60,000 nucleotides of DNA from Cryptomeria japonica (lineage: Eukaryota; Streptophyta; Pinopsida; Cupressales; Cupressaceae), in assembly GCF_030272615.1 (NCBI RefSeq), contig NC_081405.1, positions 19,244,547-19,304,546 of the forward strand. The letters are read 5' to 3'. The position numbers were made by a program, and so were the translations under genes. The stretch's first letter is position 1, and every line of letters begins with the position of its first letter. Shown piece by piece: positions 43,443-56,752 of the stretch. The notes under the pieces are model-generated. The model searched no databases, had not been told where the DNA came from, and saw only the letters and a list, made by a program, of their open reading frames with translations.

Positions 43443-44160
43443 TGTATCTGTAAATGTTTGTTCTTCATGTAAGTAGTGGTGAAGCTGGGGAATCAAACCC
43501 GTCTAAATGATGAGGACTCCATAGCTGAAGACAGAAGTATCTTCATTCTTGAATCCTTCTATTTATTTTGTTCTCTGTTTTTAGAAACTCTTTACAGTAG
43601 TCAGCAGAAACTCACAAATATTTATGAAAACTTGATAACATTATCCAACACTGCACTCTCATCACTTCCTTCACTCTCTACTATGCCTAGGTGATGGTGA
43701 TATACAAATTGAGAAATATTTGATCACCAACTTCCTAGAGTTATGATAAGAGAGTGTAAATCTAAATAAGTTAATAAACAAAAACAGTAACAGCTGTTTT
43801 AATAGTCTGGACTCTGTTTTACGTCCAATACAGTGTAAATATCCCTTATTTCTTCCGAGGTCAACAATTTGTACATGCCACTGGGGTGGTGGGGAGGTGG
43901 AGGTACCCTCGGGATGTTCCCCCTGCAGATGGTGGTGGGTCTTAGGAATGTCCTTGTCCCCAGCCCATTTTTGGGAGGTGGGCAGACATCCTCGTGGAAC
44001 AAAGTCGAATACCAGCTTGGAATTCAAGTGTCGGCTTTTCTTTTTCAGTTGTCAAAAGCTATTTTCTGTCCTAATTAATCTGATAAGCTATAAGCTGTAT
44101 TCTATGTTATTCTGACTTTCACATGCATAACTCCATTTATTGCTTGGTCTTTCTATGCAG
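43443..44160 (+). other. Intron of the oligoribonuclease gene (right end)
   Basis: Lies between hAT copy 2 and the acceptor at 44160. It has a GC-rich patch at 43879-43995 (GGGGTGGTGGGGAGGTGG) of unknown origin. No exon was found in it, nor farther left among the transposons. Confidence 0.55.
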
Positions 44161-44660
44161 AAATATATGCCAAACCTGGCAGCATTTTTTTCCCATATAC
44201 TTGTTGATGTTAGCAGCATCAAGGCATTGTGTTTTCGGTGGTATCCGAAAGGTATGGCACCAGTTAATCTCTACCTCTTTTTTCTTAATCTGTTGTATTT
44301 TCTATACGTACATTATTTATTGTGGCACCAACATGGCTATTAGAAGCTACTGTTTGGCATTAATTGTAGGTGCACTCATTCAATTAATCTGTGGTATGAC
44401 AAATTACTGTATACATATTTTTAGATGAGAAATAGCTATATTGAAGCTGAATCTGATAACTTTGGAAATCTAGCAGACTAAATAGTGTATGCGTAGAAAT
44501 CTTGGGTTTATCTCTTAAATATTTTTCTCCTACTTACTATGTAGATGCTAAAAATGCTCCCGTTAAGAAGAAGACACACCGTGCTCTTGATGATATTAAA
44601 GAGAGCATAGCTGAATTGGAGTACTTGCAAAAGACAATTTTCAAGGCATCTCAGCGGTAA
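44161..44660 (+). CDS. Oligoribonuclease (small RNA-degrading DEDDh exonuclease), last two exons
   Basis: Exon 44161-44251 follows a TTCTATGCAG acceptor and ends at a G|GTATGG donor. It encodes KYMPNLAAFFSHILVDVSSI then KALCFRWYPK. Exon 44545-44660 follows TACTATGTAG and encodes DAKNAPVKKKTHRALDDIKE then SIAELEYLQKTIFKASQR, with a TAA stop at 44658-44660. The phase (one base then two) keeps the frame across the intron. This matches the C-terminal quarter of plant and animal oligoribonuclease (Orn/REXO2 family): the conserved aspartate in VDVSS and the HRALDDI motif, which supplies the catalytic histidine and the last aspartate. The enzyme degrades 2-5 nt RNA in organelles or cytosol. Upstream exons are not in the window. 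No stop or frameshift is seen, so it is probably a working gene; a recent partial duplicate is possible. Confidence 0.85.
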
Positions 44661-46900
44661 GAAAAACAAATGTTGTTTTCTAGTGGACATCTTATTTGTC
44701 TACTTACATGAAAGCATTTGCAATTGACATGGAAGTCAATTGTTGTATTTTCTTGGGAAATTATAGAAGATGCTTGCCAAAGTGTAGGAAAGATTATGTA
44801 ATATGGATTTTGGAGAACCTTCTACTGAAAGCAAATCAATATAATGTCAATGTCAGTTCAGCATGCAAAATTAAGAGGGACTGTTTTTGCTGAATTAGAT
44901 GACTCTACTTACCTTCGATCTCTCTTTGAAGGAATCAGTCTATCCTGTTTAATAATTTTATTTTTTCTTAGCTACAGTGATTTTAATATTTATTCTCATA
45001 AATCCCTCTTACTTATATATTCCTTATTGTATTTCTTATCATGGGTATTTTGTATCAAGTTTTGAGCTATCAAATAATACGAATAAATACCAAAATTCAG
45101 GTTATTCCACAAAAGAGCTATTTGGAAACTCATTTTATTATAAAAAGCTAGCCTGATAAATTCCACACACGTGCAGATCACAAGATAATTGTTCTTTCTG
45201 TGGATTGAAAACATTCTTTTGGGTGCATCTATAAGCAAGTACTTGTATATGTATTTGATGGTCGTAAATACATTTGATTTATAATGAGAAAGATCTATTG
45301 GCTAATGTATCTGTTGTTTGTTTGCATGGTTTGATAGTTGCAAAATATGCCATCTAGCTTTGATTTTGATCAAGTGAATTGGTTGCCTGATTTATTTTGC
45401 ATAGAAACTGGTAGAAATTGGTGAATATCTTTTGAAATATTTAGATAAGAATTTGTGATAATAAGAATCAAATGCTGGGCTAGCATCAAGACTTCTCAGT
45501 ATAGTGGAGGTCTATCTTTAGGTTCTGACCAAAGCATGCTTCGGCAACTGGATGCAAGGGCATTTCATGTTGGTCCACAATGAGGCACCAAGCAAGATGC
45601 TGGAGTCATGAAGGTTGGGTACTTTTGGGGTGTAATGAATCATGAATCAGAAAAAGATTTTGTAATTCAATGATGATAAACATTTTGCTCATGCAACTCG
45701 CACTTCATCAGCATTAATTTCGTTAGTTTCAATTCATATGAATGAAACTATCAGTCAATAATGATCTCGTTATCAATAGATCATTTTTCCATTTCTTTTT
45801 CACAGGCAATGTTTTATATTGAATTTGCAGTAAGGATGACTCTATTGCATTAACTTTGTTCCTTAATAGAGAGTAAAAACATAATTAACCTGTCAAGTAC
45901 ATGATTTTGTGCAATATCGCCCTTGTAACCATCTTCTAAGAGAACCAAAGCATTATTTTGTTTCAAGTAACTAGTTACAAAATTTGTTTAGCGATCTCAG
46001 TTACACAAAATAATAAATTATGTAGTGATCAAGGAAGTTGATCAACTTCCATGCAAGGGCTTGCTTAGTGTGAGGTGTGCGGTCCTTTCATAATTACTTT
46101 TTGATACGTTTGCTTAACTTGAATGAAAAGATAGCATGGCTCAATCAAGTACATTGAATTGTTATTAATGAGACAAAGTCAGCATTATGACAGGTTTCTT
46201 AAGAGTAAGGTGCTTTTTTTCATCTATTAAGGCATTTATTGATTCTTAAGTTGAATTTTAGGGCCGTGTAAGTGCAAATTATTTGGGATATCCACAATTT
46301 ATATTAGAATATATTCTAACTAATAGTTAGAACTTTTAATTAAAGATGAACATGGTGTAACCTTTTTTAGGGTTAAGAGTTAATAAGAATGGAAGAAAAA
46401 ATGGGACATTCAATCATCTCTTTCTTTCTTTTTTATATTGAAGATGTTTGCAAATATGGTTCATTTGAGCAATTTTTTACTAATGAAACTAAACTTATCT
46501 CCCTACAAGTTTCTAGCAAGACTAATCGTAAGCTCCTTACAAGCACTAATGGGATTAAAACTTATCTCCTTTTGAGCATTAAATGTCCTCATTAGAATTC
46601 CTCATTAGATGTCGTTTTAGGTAGATGAACTTGGGTTTCCACGATGAGAATCCAACATCTGAACCAATTGAACCCAAACCTTTCGACATGTCCAATGTGT
46701 TGGAACCTTAAGTTTCATAACAATACCCCTGACATGATCACCAAGCTTTTGTGTTTAATGTTGAAGCTACACAAGTTTTCTTTTACCTTAGCATGAAACC
46801 CCACATGCTATCCCCATTGTGCCTCAATCCTACATGAAGAATTCCTGATAAACCTAAGAAAGTTCAGTAAGATAACCTCACTAAGCAAACATTTCATGTC
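44661..46900. other. Downstream region of the oligoribonuclease gene, no gene seen
   Basis: AT-rich, with stops in all frames. The first few hundred bases probably include the 3' untranslated region. No transposon protein or RNA gene was recognised. Confidence 0.5.
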
Positions 46901-47960
46901 TATATCGAAATAGCTATTCCGATCTGATAAATCAATGTTAGATACTGATATTGGGATAGCTAGCCCTATCCAATGAATCCGTGTTGAATAAGAACATCAG
47001 GATAGCAATGCCGAACTTAGTTGCTTGTCAGAATGACTAACAAAAGCGAAATTACAATTTTATGTGATTCCGATAGAACAAGCTATTCCAATAAGCATTA
47101 TATCGGTATAGTTATACCGAACAAGATGTTTGAGGCACCTATCAGAACAACTACTAAAGGCAGGATGACAATTCTATGTGATTCTGATAGAACTAACTAT
47201 CCCGATATCGCTATTTCGATATAGCTATGTCGACCCAAGCATGTGGATGTCTATCAGAATAGTTATCAAAGGCGGACAAACAATGTTTCACAATACCGAT
47301 AGAGTAAACTATCTCGACGCACACATTTTGGGATACATCATGCCGATACAAGTCTTATCGGAATAGTATATGAGATCGGGGTAAGTTCAAAAGGTTATCC
47401 AGATGATGCAAGTTATCCCGATGAAGAAAAATACAAAAAGAGTGTTATGCAAGCATATCAGAATAACTTATGAAGTTGGAATAGCGCATCGATAGGGTTC
47501 CGATTACTAAAGCTATCTCGATGGTGAATAAATAGAATGGCATCGGGGGAACTATCCTGATTATGTACTTATAACCAAGGAATCAACATCGGTAAAACCT
47601 ATGGCGACAAAAAGAAAATAAAGGCGATACCTTATGGGTATAACTAGTGAGAACGGAGTAATGGATCATCTATAACCCGATAGAACAACCTAATTATTCT
47701 GAAAATGAGTATACGAGGTAACATCGGAATAGCTACTCCGACAACATACCTCTATCGAAATAACTTATAGCGATGGGTAGAATCAAAGGTGAAGATCTTC
47801 ATCGAGATAACTTGTGAAGCAGAGAAGACAAGTTTTAGGTATGCCAATAGTTGAAACAATCTCGATAAGCACCATTCGAGATGTGTTCGACATAAGTAAC
47901 CCGAAGACCAAAATCACACTAGTAACAACTCATCGGTATAACCTATGTTGAAATGACGTG
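46900..47960. repeat. Degenerate tandem array of about 104-114-bp units rich in CCGATA/TATCGG
   Basis: Units beginning TATCAGAAT or a close variant start near 47026, 47140, 47252 and 47356, each followed by AAAGGC and a GATAGAACAA-ACTAT stretch. Farther units blur but keep CCGATA, TATCCCGAT and ATCGGAATAG to about 47960. Open frames with the repeated motif TILCDSDRT are by-products. Confidence 0.7.
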
Positions 47961-48975
47961 AATTATAGACAGTTTCCAGCAGTGACAAAACAGAAAGGCG
48001 ACAAACCAAAAGACATGACAGATGAAGTGAAGAGATGTAACCCCAATGTATAATATTTATATGTAAAACATTAGAAGATTTAAAAAAAAAAGGAGAATCA
48101 TGGGTAATGTAAGATATAAAAAACAGAATTTGTAAAATATCATCAGATAGAAATAAAAAAAATACAGTCACTGTTCCTTCTTCTCTATTGTGTTGTGATT
48201 TTTTCTTCAGATCAGTTCTTTGTTATAACCATTTGAAGCAAGTGGTTGTTATCTTAAATCCTTGTGTGAAGATTTTATGTTGTAATCACAACTCAAAAAA
48301 ATACAGAGTGCATTTGAGACAAAAGGCGGTTATTTGCATTCTATTATGATTGGTCTTTCTATGAAAGTTAAATTCAATCAGACTAACTGTAATTGAAGAC
48401 ATCCAATTATAACATTGAGGGTTAGGTAATTGGCAGATCCATCCAAGGGAGGATTTAAAAATTGTCTTTCAGAGTTATACATAGGGTTTGCAAGTGAATG
48501 ACTCTATTGCCCAAAAGAAATAAGGCACTGGTCTAATTACACACAAATTTCAATCCAAATCATTTATCCACATTTCCAGTTTCATTTTTATGTTAGTAGG
48601 AGATATAAGTAGGAGTTAGAAGGAAGGATAGTTTAGCAGACAGTAGAAATCAGATTAGAGAAAGGATAATCAGTAAAGAAGATTACCAAGAGAGTAGAAG
48701 AAATCAAACAGTTGAAATCAATAAAATAGTTTATCCCAAAGATATATGCCACTTTGAGATAAACAATAGAGGTAGAAAATATAATATACAGATCTGCTAT
48801 AAAAAACACCAAGTAAGAAGATCAGTTGGTGAGTAGGTACACCCACCTAGGTTTTGCAGAACCTGAAGTGAGGGAGTTAACAATCTTGAAAGGTTCATTC
48901 TATTAGTTGGCCAAATCAATTGGAAGATTTGATCATTGAGCAAGGCATACTCATAGAATTTTCCAATTTGTTGAT
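47960..48975. other. Non-coding AT-rich region
   Basis: No gene seen. The stretch 48160-48260 (TTCTTCAGATCAGTTC) has the look of an LTR end but has no partner. Confidence 0.4.
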
Positions 48976-49029
48976 TTGAGAACCAACACAATGATCACAA
49001 TAAACAATAGTTTACCAGTAAGAAGTGGG

Positions 49030-49320
49030 TTTCGTTTTAATAATTTTGTAAAATTGATTTTTGATGGGGCATCTATGGGAAATGTAGGTAATGTTGATGG
49101 AGGGTTTTCTCTTAGAGATTCAAAAGGGAGCTTAGTATATGTAGGGTCCCTATTTTTAAGGTTTAGAATGAATAGTGAAGTTGGATATGAAGTATTAGCT
49201 ATAGGGATAGTGGCAACTACTAATAATATGAAGAACCTGATTGTAGAAGGAGAACCCATGGTTGCAGGTAATGCCTTTAAAGGGAAAGGGCTGACTTTAA
49301 AAGGAATGGGCTGAAATTGG
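49030..49320 (+). pseudogene. RNase H (RVT_3-type) remnant of a LINE-like element
   Basis: The plus-strand frame contains KLIFDGASMGNVGNVDGGFS, LRDSKGSLVYVGSLFL and NNMKNLIVEGEPMVAGNAFK. This follows the RVT_3 RNase H consensus: the first acidic residue in FDGAS-x-GNPG, GGxxxxLRDS-x-G, N-x-x-E-x-x-A in altered form, and IVEGDS in altered form. The catalytic aspartate of EGDS reads E-P, and the usual AEYEAL reads VGYEVL, so it is inactive. Confidence 0.75.
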
Positions 49321-50880
49321 ATATTAAAATGCTATGTAAATGAGGCTTTGGAAAGTGAAGCAAAATGTGAACCAAGCTATTGTTATTTGTGGCAAATTGA
49401 GTGGATCAAACTTTGATAAAAACTATTTATTGTTGTCTCCCAAACCCCTTGGAAGAATTTAAGCATCATTTCATTTTTTGGGAAGGATAGCTACTTTGTT
49501 GGAGAAGCTTCATCTTTAGGACTTTATCATATTCTTTTTATAGGTGAAGGATGTTTCTAGGAAAATAAGGAATATTTAAATATTCAAGTGTTGTTATATC
49601 TTCATATGGAAAGAGCATATGCAGTCTGAGAATGAATTATATAGAGCATATATTTCTCATGTGTGATATTCTCTCCTAAATAGTGTTTTCTTTGTTTAAC
49701 CTTGGTTGCTCTTTCTTTATCTATTGTGTTGGGTCTTTCATATTGTTGTATGGTTGTGGTGGCTAATTTCTTATAGGTATTTGGAGTTGGTGTGGGGATT
49801 TGGGTAGTTGGTCTCACTTGTGTAATTCCATAAGATGGATCAACACAAGAAAGTGCATGCGAGACTCAGACTATAAAGGGTTTGTGTTTGATGTGTCAAC
49901 CATTTTTTTTGCTCTTACTAGATGATGTTAGGTCTTCTTAAAGAAATTTTAGGACGAAAGGCTTGGGAATGGGTGGAGGTCCGAAGCCGAGAGCAATGAT
50001 TTGCATGGATTCTATATCCGAATTGGTGGAGGCTATGTTGAATGTAGAGTAAATATTGTGGTTGTTACAACTTTTACTCATGGAGGATTTTAATGCAGTT
50101 TCTCACAACTATAGTGTTAAGAGGGTGACACGAAGGAGAAAATGTTGTTCAAGGAGGATCCTCTTGAGAGGGAAGGGTTAGGAGTAAAAGGGAAGGAGAT
50201 ACGCTAGGTAGAAAATTGAGTATGATGGGAGTTGCATCTTCTTAGGGCCTATTGCATTGATATTGGAAAGTTTTGGAGGAACTAACGGTAATGCAGTTTA
50301 AGAGATGTTAAGAGGTTTGAAATGAGTACACTATTTTAGTTTTTGTCTAGACTCTTCATAGATCATAGAGACAAAAGGAAGTGCTTGGTGTGGTACATTT
50401 CTCAATGTTAGATGTGTTTGTGCCTATGCTTATAACTCAGGGGGTGTTGGTGAACACAATAGTTTCTGTGTAGGTAGAGGAGGTTGTCAAGGGAGAAGAG
50501 ATTAACTCTTCTAGAATGCAAAGGTGGGGAGTCCACTAATTCTACTATAGGGTGTATTTTGCTTGGGTTTTTGGCCTTGGACGCATATCCTAGTAGGTGT
50601 TGGGGTGTTCTACTTGATGCTTCATTGAACTTGGTTTTATTAGTCCCTTTTTCTTGCTCCCCTATTGTGTGGCTCTTGGTGTGATGCCAGTTTGTGTTGA
50701 TAGGATGGGTTGGTGTTAGCTTTTTCCCTATGGCAATGTGACATTTTGTCCTTATGTATTGATCATAGATCTTAGTTATAAGGTTATTATATTTGGGCTT
50801 CTTAGCCTATCTTTTTGTACTATTGTTCTATTTCTTGGGCAAGGGCCCTTATAGATACACTTAATTGAATTATTTAAAAA
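49320..50880 (+). other. Probable LINE remnant (weak)
   Basis: At about 50080-50100 LLMEDFNAVSHNY recalls the GDFNAV motif of the LINE endonuclease domain. The end near 50828-50885 (GGGCAAGGGCCCTTATAG then ATTTAAAAAAAA) is like a plant LINE tail. The body is too decayed to name domains. Confidence 0.4.
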
Positions 50881-53800
50881 AAATTATAAACACAATGTAT
50901 TGGTTAATTTTGGAGTTTCTTTGCATGAGAATCTTATATATTTGCCTCTTGACATGATTATATTGAATAACAAGTGTGAAAATCCCTTTCCTCTCATGTA
51001 ATGAAAACATTATTGGATTATTTGATTGTATTCTTACAAATTGGCTAATTAGTAGTTATAACTAGAGTAGAAAATAGTTGCATTTGTAATGCCTCTCATG
51101 TTAATGCATTATTAATTAGAACAATCTTAACTAATTGAGTATATTGTATTACTTTATTGATTTGATGGGCTACATTCTATTATTGTGAATGAGGTATATT
51201 ACCTAAACATTTTCCCTTTTATGTCTTTTTCACACATTGTTAGTTTTTGATTAAAATAAGCAACAAAACAAGGGTGCCACATCAATAGCAACGAGAGGAC
51301 CAACAAAGGCCTCAACAACAGTAAGATGCACAAACTCATCTTAGGTTGAGTCATCATCCTCATGTGAGGATTCATTAGAGACATTAGAATCAGAAGCCTT
51401 GACAGTCAAGTGATCAACAACATCTTTCCATGTTGTTAGCTAAGTTTACTTAGGGCATTTACTTTTTGTCTCAAGCCATGAGATCATGAAATTTGTCATA
51501 ATTTCATGTCCTATGTGTCACCCTTATCTATATTTATAAGGATCATTTGTTTATATTTCATTCTTTTGCATCACATACACTTGTGTGAGAAGTGACATTA
51601 TAGCTTTTTCATCGATTCTCTCATGTGGAAGGTTATTTTGGCGTTGTAGATGATTTTTGTTGTTTAGTTCTTTTTAACGATTTCAACATGGTATTAGAAC
51701 TTTAGATCTGTAAGTCCTTTCTCTTTTTTTGGGGGTGTTTTGAAGCATTTTCCTATGATAAAATTTGATGTAATTTTGACTTTGCAATTGAGTACATAAG
51801 TCCAAATCTATGTGGATTGACAATAAACTTGATATGATCTGGTTACAAGTTACCAACAAAGGTTTTTTTTAATGGTCTCACCATTTTTAGTTGTATGGTG
51901 TTTGTATAGTTGCAGGATTCATATTGTTCCTATGTAGTCACCTATCAGATTTGGTGATAGCAATTTTTTTGTAACATAGGTGTTAAGCTTGCATCCTCTT
52001 TGTGCCTACAAGGTATGATCATATAGTTTGCAATATTTAATTTATTTTTCCTTGTAGGGTACTACTTGTGTCACGATGTTAGATCCACATTGTTTGATGT
52101 ATATTTCTTTGTCCCTAGGATTGAATCAACAATATCGATGGTTTTCATCAATGCCATTAAGTCTTTAGTCATTGCTAGCTTCTGGGGGCTTAACCTTGTG
52201 TTCCTAAATCTTAGCTTGGAAGTTACTATCACTAGTTTATGATACTACCCCTATGTTGCTCAGAGCCTTGATGCTACTTCACCTAGCCTAGCGGCACCAC
52301 CCTTGTGTTGCTCGTATCTCAACATAGATACCGCTTTGTGTAGCCTAGTGGTGCCTCACCTAGACCACCCCAACAATGTTTTTGTTGAGAGGAGTTTTTT
52401 TAGAGCTATAACTTTCACTCATGGTGTCAAATTTTTAATTTCTTATAAGTGACAAAAAGATATTTCCAATCACTTTGTAGTGTTCCATGGAATTTTTCCA
52501 GATCATTCTTTAGGTCACAATAATTGTTTTTGAAGCTATTTCTTTCACTTTTTTTTTTTGAGAAATATAACTTTTGCTCACAAGGTAAATTTTTGGCAAT
52601 TTTCTTTTGAAATTTATTAGAAAATTATAAAGAATTTGCTTCTAACCTCTATGATTTTGTTTAGCAAGCTTTTTTTTGAGTTGTAAAAAGCACCATGTGT
52701 TATAGATACTTATTTTAGTTTTGATTATTATACAAATGAAGTTGAATACCCATTGCTATTTGGTGGGGGCTACAATTACAACATTAATATTTTTTTGTTG
52801 GGGGAGGGTTGGGGTGTAAGGCACAATTAAGTGTTAATTAATTATCTTTTTGCTTTCTTGTTGCTGATTAATCATGACAAAATTTTAAGGTGAAAGCTCT
52901 TCACTTTGCAAAACTATCACATGAAAACTAAAAATGAGACAACTATTGTATTCTAAGGGACTTTGCCAAATGTTGGGTCCAACACAATCTAAATTCATTG
53001 AGGAGTATGTAATGAAATAACTTGCATACTAGAAGAATATAGTAGTAAATATGCTAAAAATACTTGGCAAACCTATATGATTATAATTATAATTACACAA
53101 CTTAGTTAAGAGTTAACATATCAACAAGAAGACTAGTCATAATCCATTACACGCTATACAGTTAGAGGTATAATATAGTTATTTTTTTAGACAAATCCAT
53201 GAGGTTAATTGGATTGAATGTATATGATAATTTGTTATTTCACATTGCAAAGTGTACTGCGCCTAATCGAATATGAGACAATTTTGATAATTTCTTCAGG
53301 ATCATTAATGAGTTTTGTGTTTTGCAATCATAGGTAGATTTGACATCACACTTTCCAAACTTTTTTCTATTGATAAATTTTGTTTAAAATTCAAATTGTT
53401 ATTTTCATAGTTCAAAGGTTGCGGACAAGATAAAATGAATAAACAATGTATCTTGTTGATTTTGTCAAAGGTGATGGGTCTCTACTAAGAACAATAAGTT
53501 GGTGCAAACAACTCAATGCACATGATCGATTGGGAAACTAATCCAAAATAGAGTAATCTAATGTCCTAGAGAGGCTCATTTAATTATCAACTAGTGATGC
53601 ATATACTTGGATGATCTTGACACTATATGTGCAACCAATGACTCTCTAAACCACCTATCAGTTGCATATAGGGAACTAACAATTAATTGGAACATAAACA
53701 TGCTAAAATGAGAAATCTGTCTGCACCATAGTTGCTGCGGGTAATTGGCAAGTTAACTCAGTAGTGGTTGCGGGTAAACTGTGTTGTGACTAGGCTACAA

Positions 53801-54270
53801 CCCTAAGTATCAACTTAATTAACAAATTGCATGACCTAATTAAGCATAATAAATAATATATGAGAGTGATGAGTAGTCTAACTAATACAAAACAAATGAA
53901 ACTAACTATGAGAGGATTACACTACCTCAAGTGGCCCTTGCTTGATGGGATGTAACCTCAAATCACAAAATAACTCTTAACTCAACACATTGTCAACCAT
54001 TCACTTTATTCTTCTTTGGTCGATGCATAATAAATAGTAGTAGTGCTTCTCTAGTTACTCAAATTTTTTGGTAAAATCTAATTTGTATTACATATGCGAG
54101 AAGAAGATCCCCCAACTCTAGTAGAACTAAACTTTATACACAATCTGTGGGAATGGACTAATTAATTTTTTAAATATACTAAGAACATGTGTCAATCCTC
54201 CCTAACACCAAGGATGAATTATTCCAATGAGGAATTGAAAATAACAACTAACTTAACAGGAGACCCAATT
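50881..54270. other. Long AT-rich stretch without recognisable genes
   Basis: Stops in all frames and no transposon domain that I can recognise. Short internal similarity at 52230-52370 (AGCGGCACCACCCTTGTGTTGC and a nearby variant). Confidence 0.5.
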
Positions 54271-54522
54271 CTGTTGGTAGTTGTTCTCATTGATGTCAAC
54301 CCTCAGCTTATGTTTAGTCATTGATGATATGTTGATGGAATTATATGTTGTTGATGTGTTATGTTGGAGAATGTTGTCTTAGGTTTTGATAAAGTGTTGT
54401 CATTGATAGATAGTGTATATGGTTGATGATTAAATATGTTCATGGTTGTATGGGTGAGTGCACCAAGATGGACGACCAAAAAGGTGCCAAAAATGTTTTT
54501 GGCCCCCATCAGGTCCTTTGGC

Positions 54523-54540
54523 GCATGCCATTTGGCATGC
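54523..54540. repeat. Perfect short palindrome GCATGCCA-TT-TGGCATGC
   Basis: Eight-base arms with a two-base loop. Further GCACCAAATTTGG and TTGGCGCGCACCAAA motifs follow to 54597, so this 75-bp patch is rich in hairpin potential. Confidence 0.85.
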
Positions 54541-54785
54541 ACCACATAGGGCATATGCCAAATAAGGCGAGCACCAAATTTGGCGCGCACCAAATGCATT
54601 TTCATTTTGACAAGTGCATTTTCAATTTGGAAATTGCAAATTATTCTTCTCTTTCAGTTTCTCTCTCTCCGAATATATATTGTAAGGATGTTTGAGAGTG
54701 GTTCTAGATCTCTAGGAGTTATAATGTAGATTCTAGTTTTTAGAATATTCATATAAATTTCAGACTTAGTCAAATTTTAGTAATC

Positions 54786-54871
54786 AACATGTTCATATCA
54801 ACATTCTCTCTCTTTGGTCTCTCCTTCTCTTTCCCTACATTCCCCCCCTCTCTCTCTTCCTCAACCCCTGC

Positions 54872-54902
<31 letters not shown>

Positions 54903-56659
54903 TCTCTCTTGGGTATCTACCTTTGTTTCCCTCCCTCCCTCTCTTGCACTTGGTCTTTCTCTCCCTCTAGTCTCTCCCTCAATCCCCACCTTCCCCCCTC
55001 TCTCTCTTTCTCACTCTCTCCCTCCATCCCTCTCTTCACCTCTCTCTCTCTCTCTCTACGTGGTTGATGAAAATAAAGGAAAATTTTAGAGAGAGAGAGA
55101 GAGAGGTTGATGGAAAGAAAGGGAAATACCAAGGATAGAGAGATCCCAAGTGAGAGAGATGGAGAGAGAGTGTGAGAGAGAGATTCAAAGTGAAAGCGAG
55201 AGGGAGGGAGGAAGGGATAGGTTGAGAGAGGTTGATTGAAAGAGAGGGATATATCAAGGAGAGAGGGAGGAAGTGATGGAAAGAGAGGGAGCGATCCAAG
55301 GGATAAAGAGATTAAGTGAGAGAGGGAGGGAGGGGTTGAGGCAAAGAGAGAGCTCAAGTGAGAGAGATGGAGGGAGGGAGGGAGGGGTTGATGAAAAGAG
55401 AGGGAGAGACCTAAGAGAGAGAGAGACCTAAGAGATGGAGGGAGGGATGGTGAGAGAGAGAGAGAGCCTGAGTGAGAGGGAGGAAGGAATGGAAGGATAG
55501 TAAGAGACTAGAGAGAGAGGTGAAGATAGGGAGAGAGGGAGAGAGTGAGAAAGATAGATAATAAGAAAGGGAGAGAGTGAGAAAGAGAGACAATGAGAAA
55601 GGGAGAGAGGGAGAGAGTGATAAAGGGAGAGATGGAGAGAATAGGAGAGAGATACACCTGAGAGAGGAGGAGAGTGAAATAGAGAGATAGAGGATGAGAG
55701 GGAGGGAGAGAGAGAGAGAGAGGGAAAGAGAGTTAGAGAGAGAGAGGGGGGAAGGAAGAGAGGGAGAGAATGGGAGAGAGATACACCTGAGAGAGGAGAG
55801 TGAGATAGAGAGATAGAGGCTGAGAGGGAGAGAGAATTAAGAGAGAAAGAGAGAGGGCTAGAGAAAAAGAGGGAATGGGATGGAGAGAGGGAAAATGAGT
55901 TAGAGGGAAAGAGAGAGAAATAATGGGAGAGAGACACTTGAGAGAGGAGGAGAGATAGATAGAGAGATAAAGGGTGAGAGGGAGAGAGACTTAAGAGAGA
56001 GAGAGGGAGAGATACTTGACAGAAAGAGAAAGAGAGTGGGAGGGAGAGAGAGACAGAGAGATAGAGGGAAAGAAAGAGAGACTTGAGAGAGGAGATAAAG
56101 GGAGGGGGGGAGAGGGAGAGAATGGGAGAGAGAGGCACCTAAGAGAGGGGGAGAGAGTGAGAGAGAGAGATACTTGAGAGAGGGAGATAAAGAGAGAGCC
56201 CAAGTGAAAGAGGGAGAGGGATAGACCAAAGAGAGAGAGTGGGTGAGGGAGATGGGGAAGAGAGGGGGAGATACTTGAGAGGGAGGAAAGAGAGGGATAG
56301 ACCAAAGAGATAGAGAGGGAGGGAAGTAGAGAGGTAAAGGGAAGAGAGAGAGATGGGGGAGGGAAAGAGGGATAAACCAAAGAGAGAGAGCAGGTGAGGG
56401 AGGTGGGAAAGAGAGAGAGAGACTTGGGGGAGGGAGGGAAGTAGAGAGGGATAGAGAGGGAGAGGGAAGAGAGAGATATATATAAAGAGAGAGTTCTGAG
56501 AGAGAAAGAGAAAGGGGGGATGGAGAGAGGTCCAAAGAGAGTTAAAGGGAAATATGTGAAGAGAGGGAGAGAGAGAGTTAATGGGAAGCATGTGAAGAGA
56601 GGGAGTGGAATGTGAGAGAGAGTGAGGGAGAGGAGGAGATATAGAGAGAACTAAGAGGT

Positions 56660-56752
<93 letters not shown>

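Noticed and set aside
43869-44115. GC-rich open frames upstream of the oligoribonuclease exon
   Set aside because: They lie in the intron just before a good splice acceptor and show no similarity to the missing exons of the gene.
47021-47366. Frames with the repeated motif TILCDSDRT, possible repeat protein
   Set aside because: The repeat is at DNA level and decays quickly with stops; unit spacing of 114, 112 and 104 bp does not preserve a frame.
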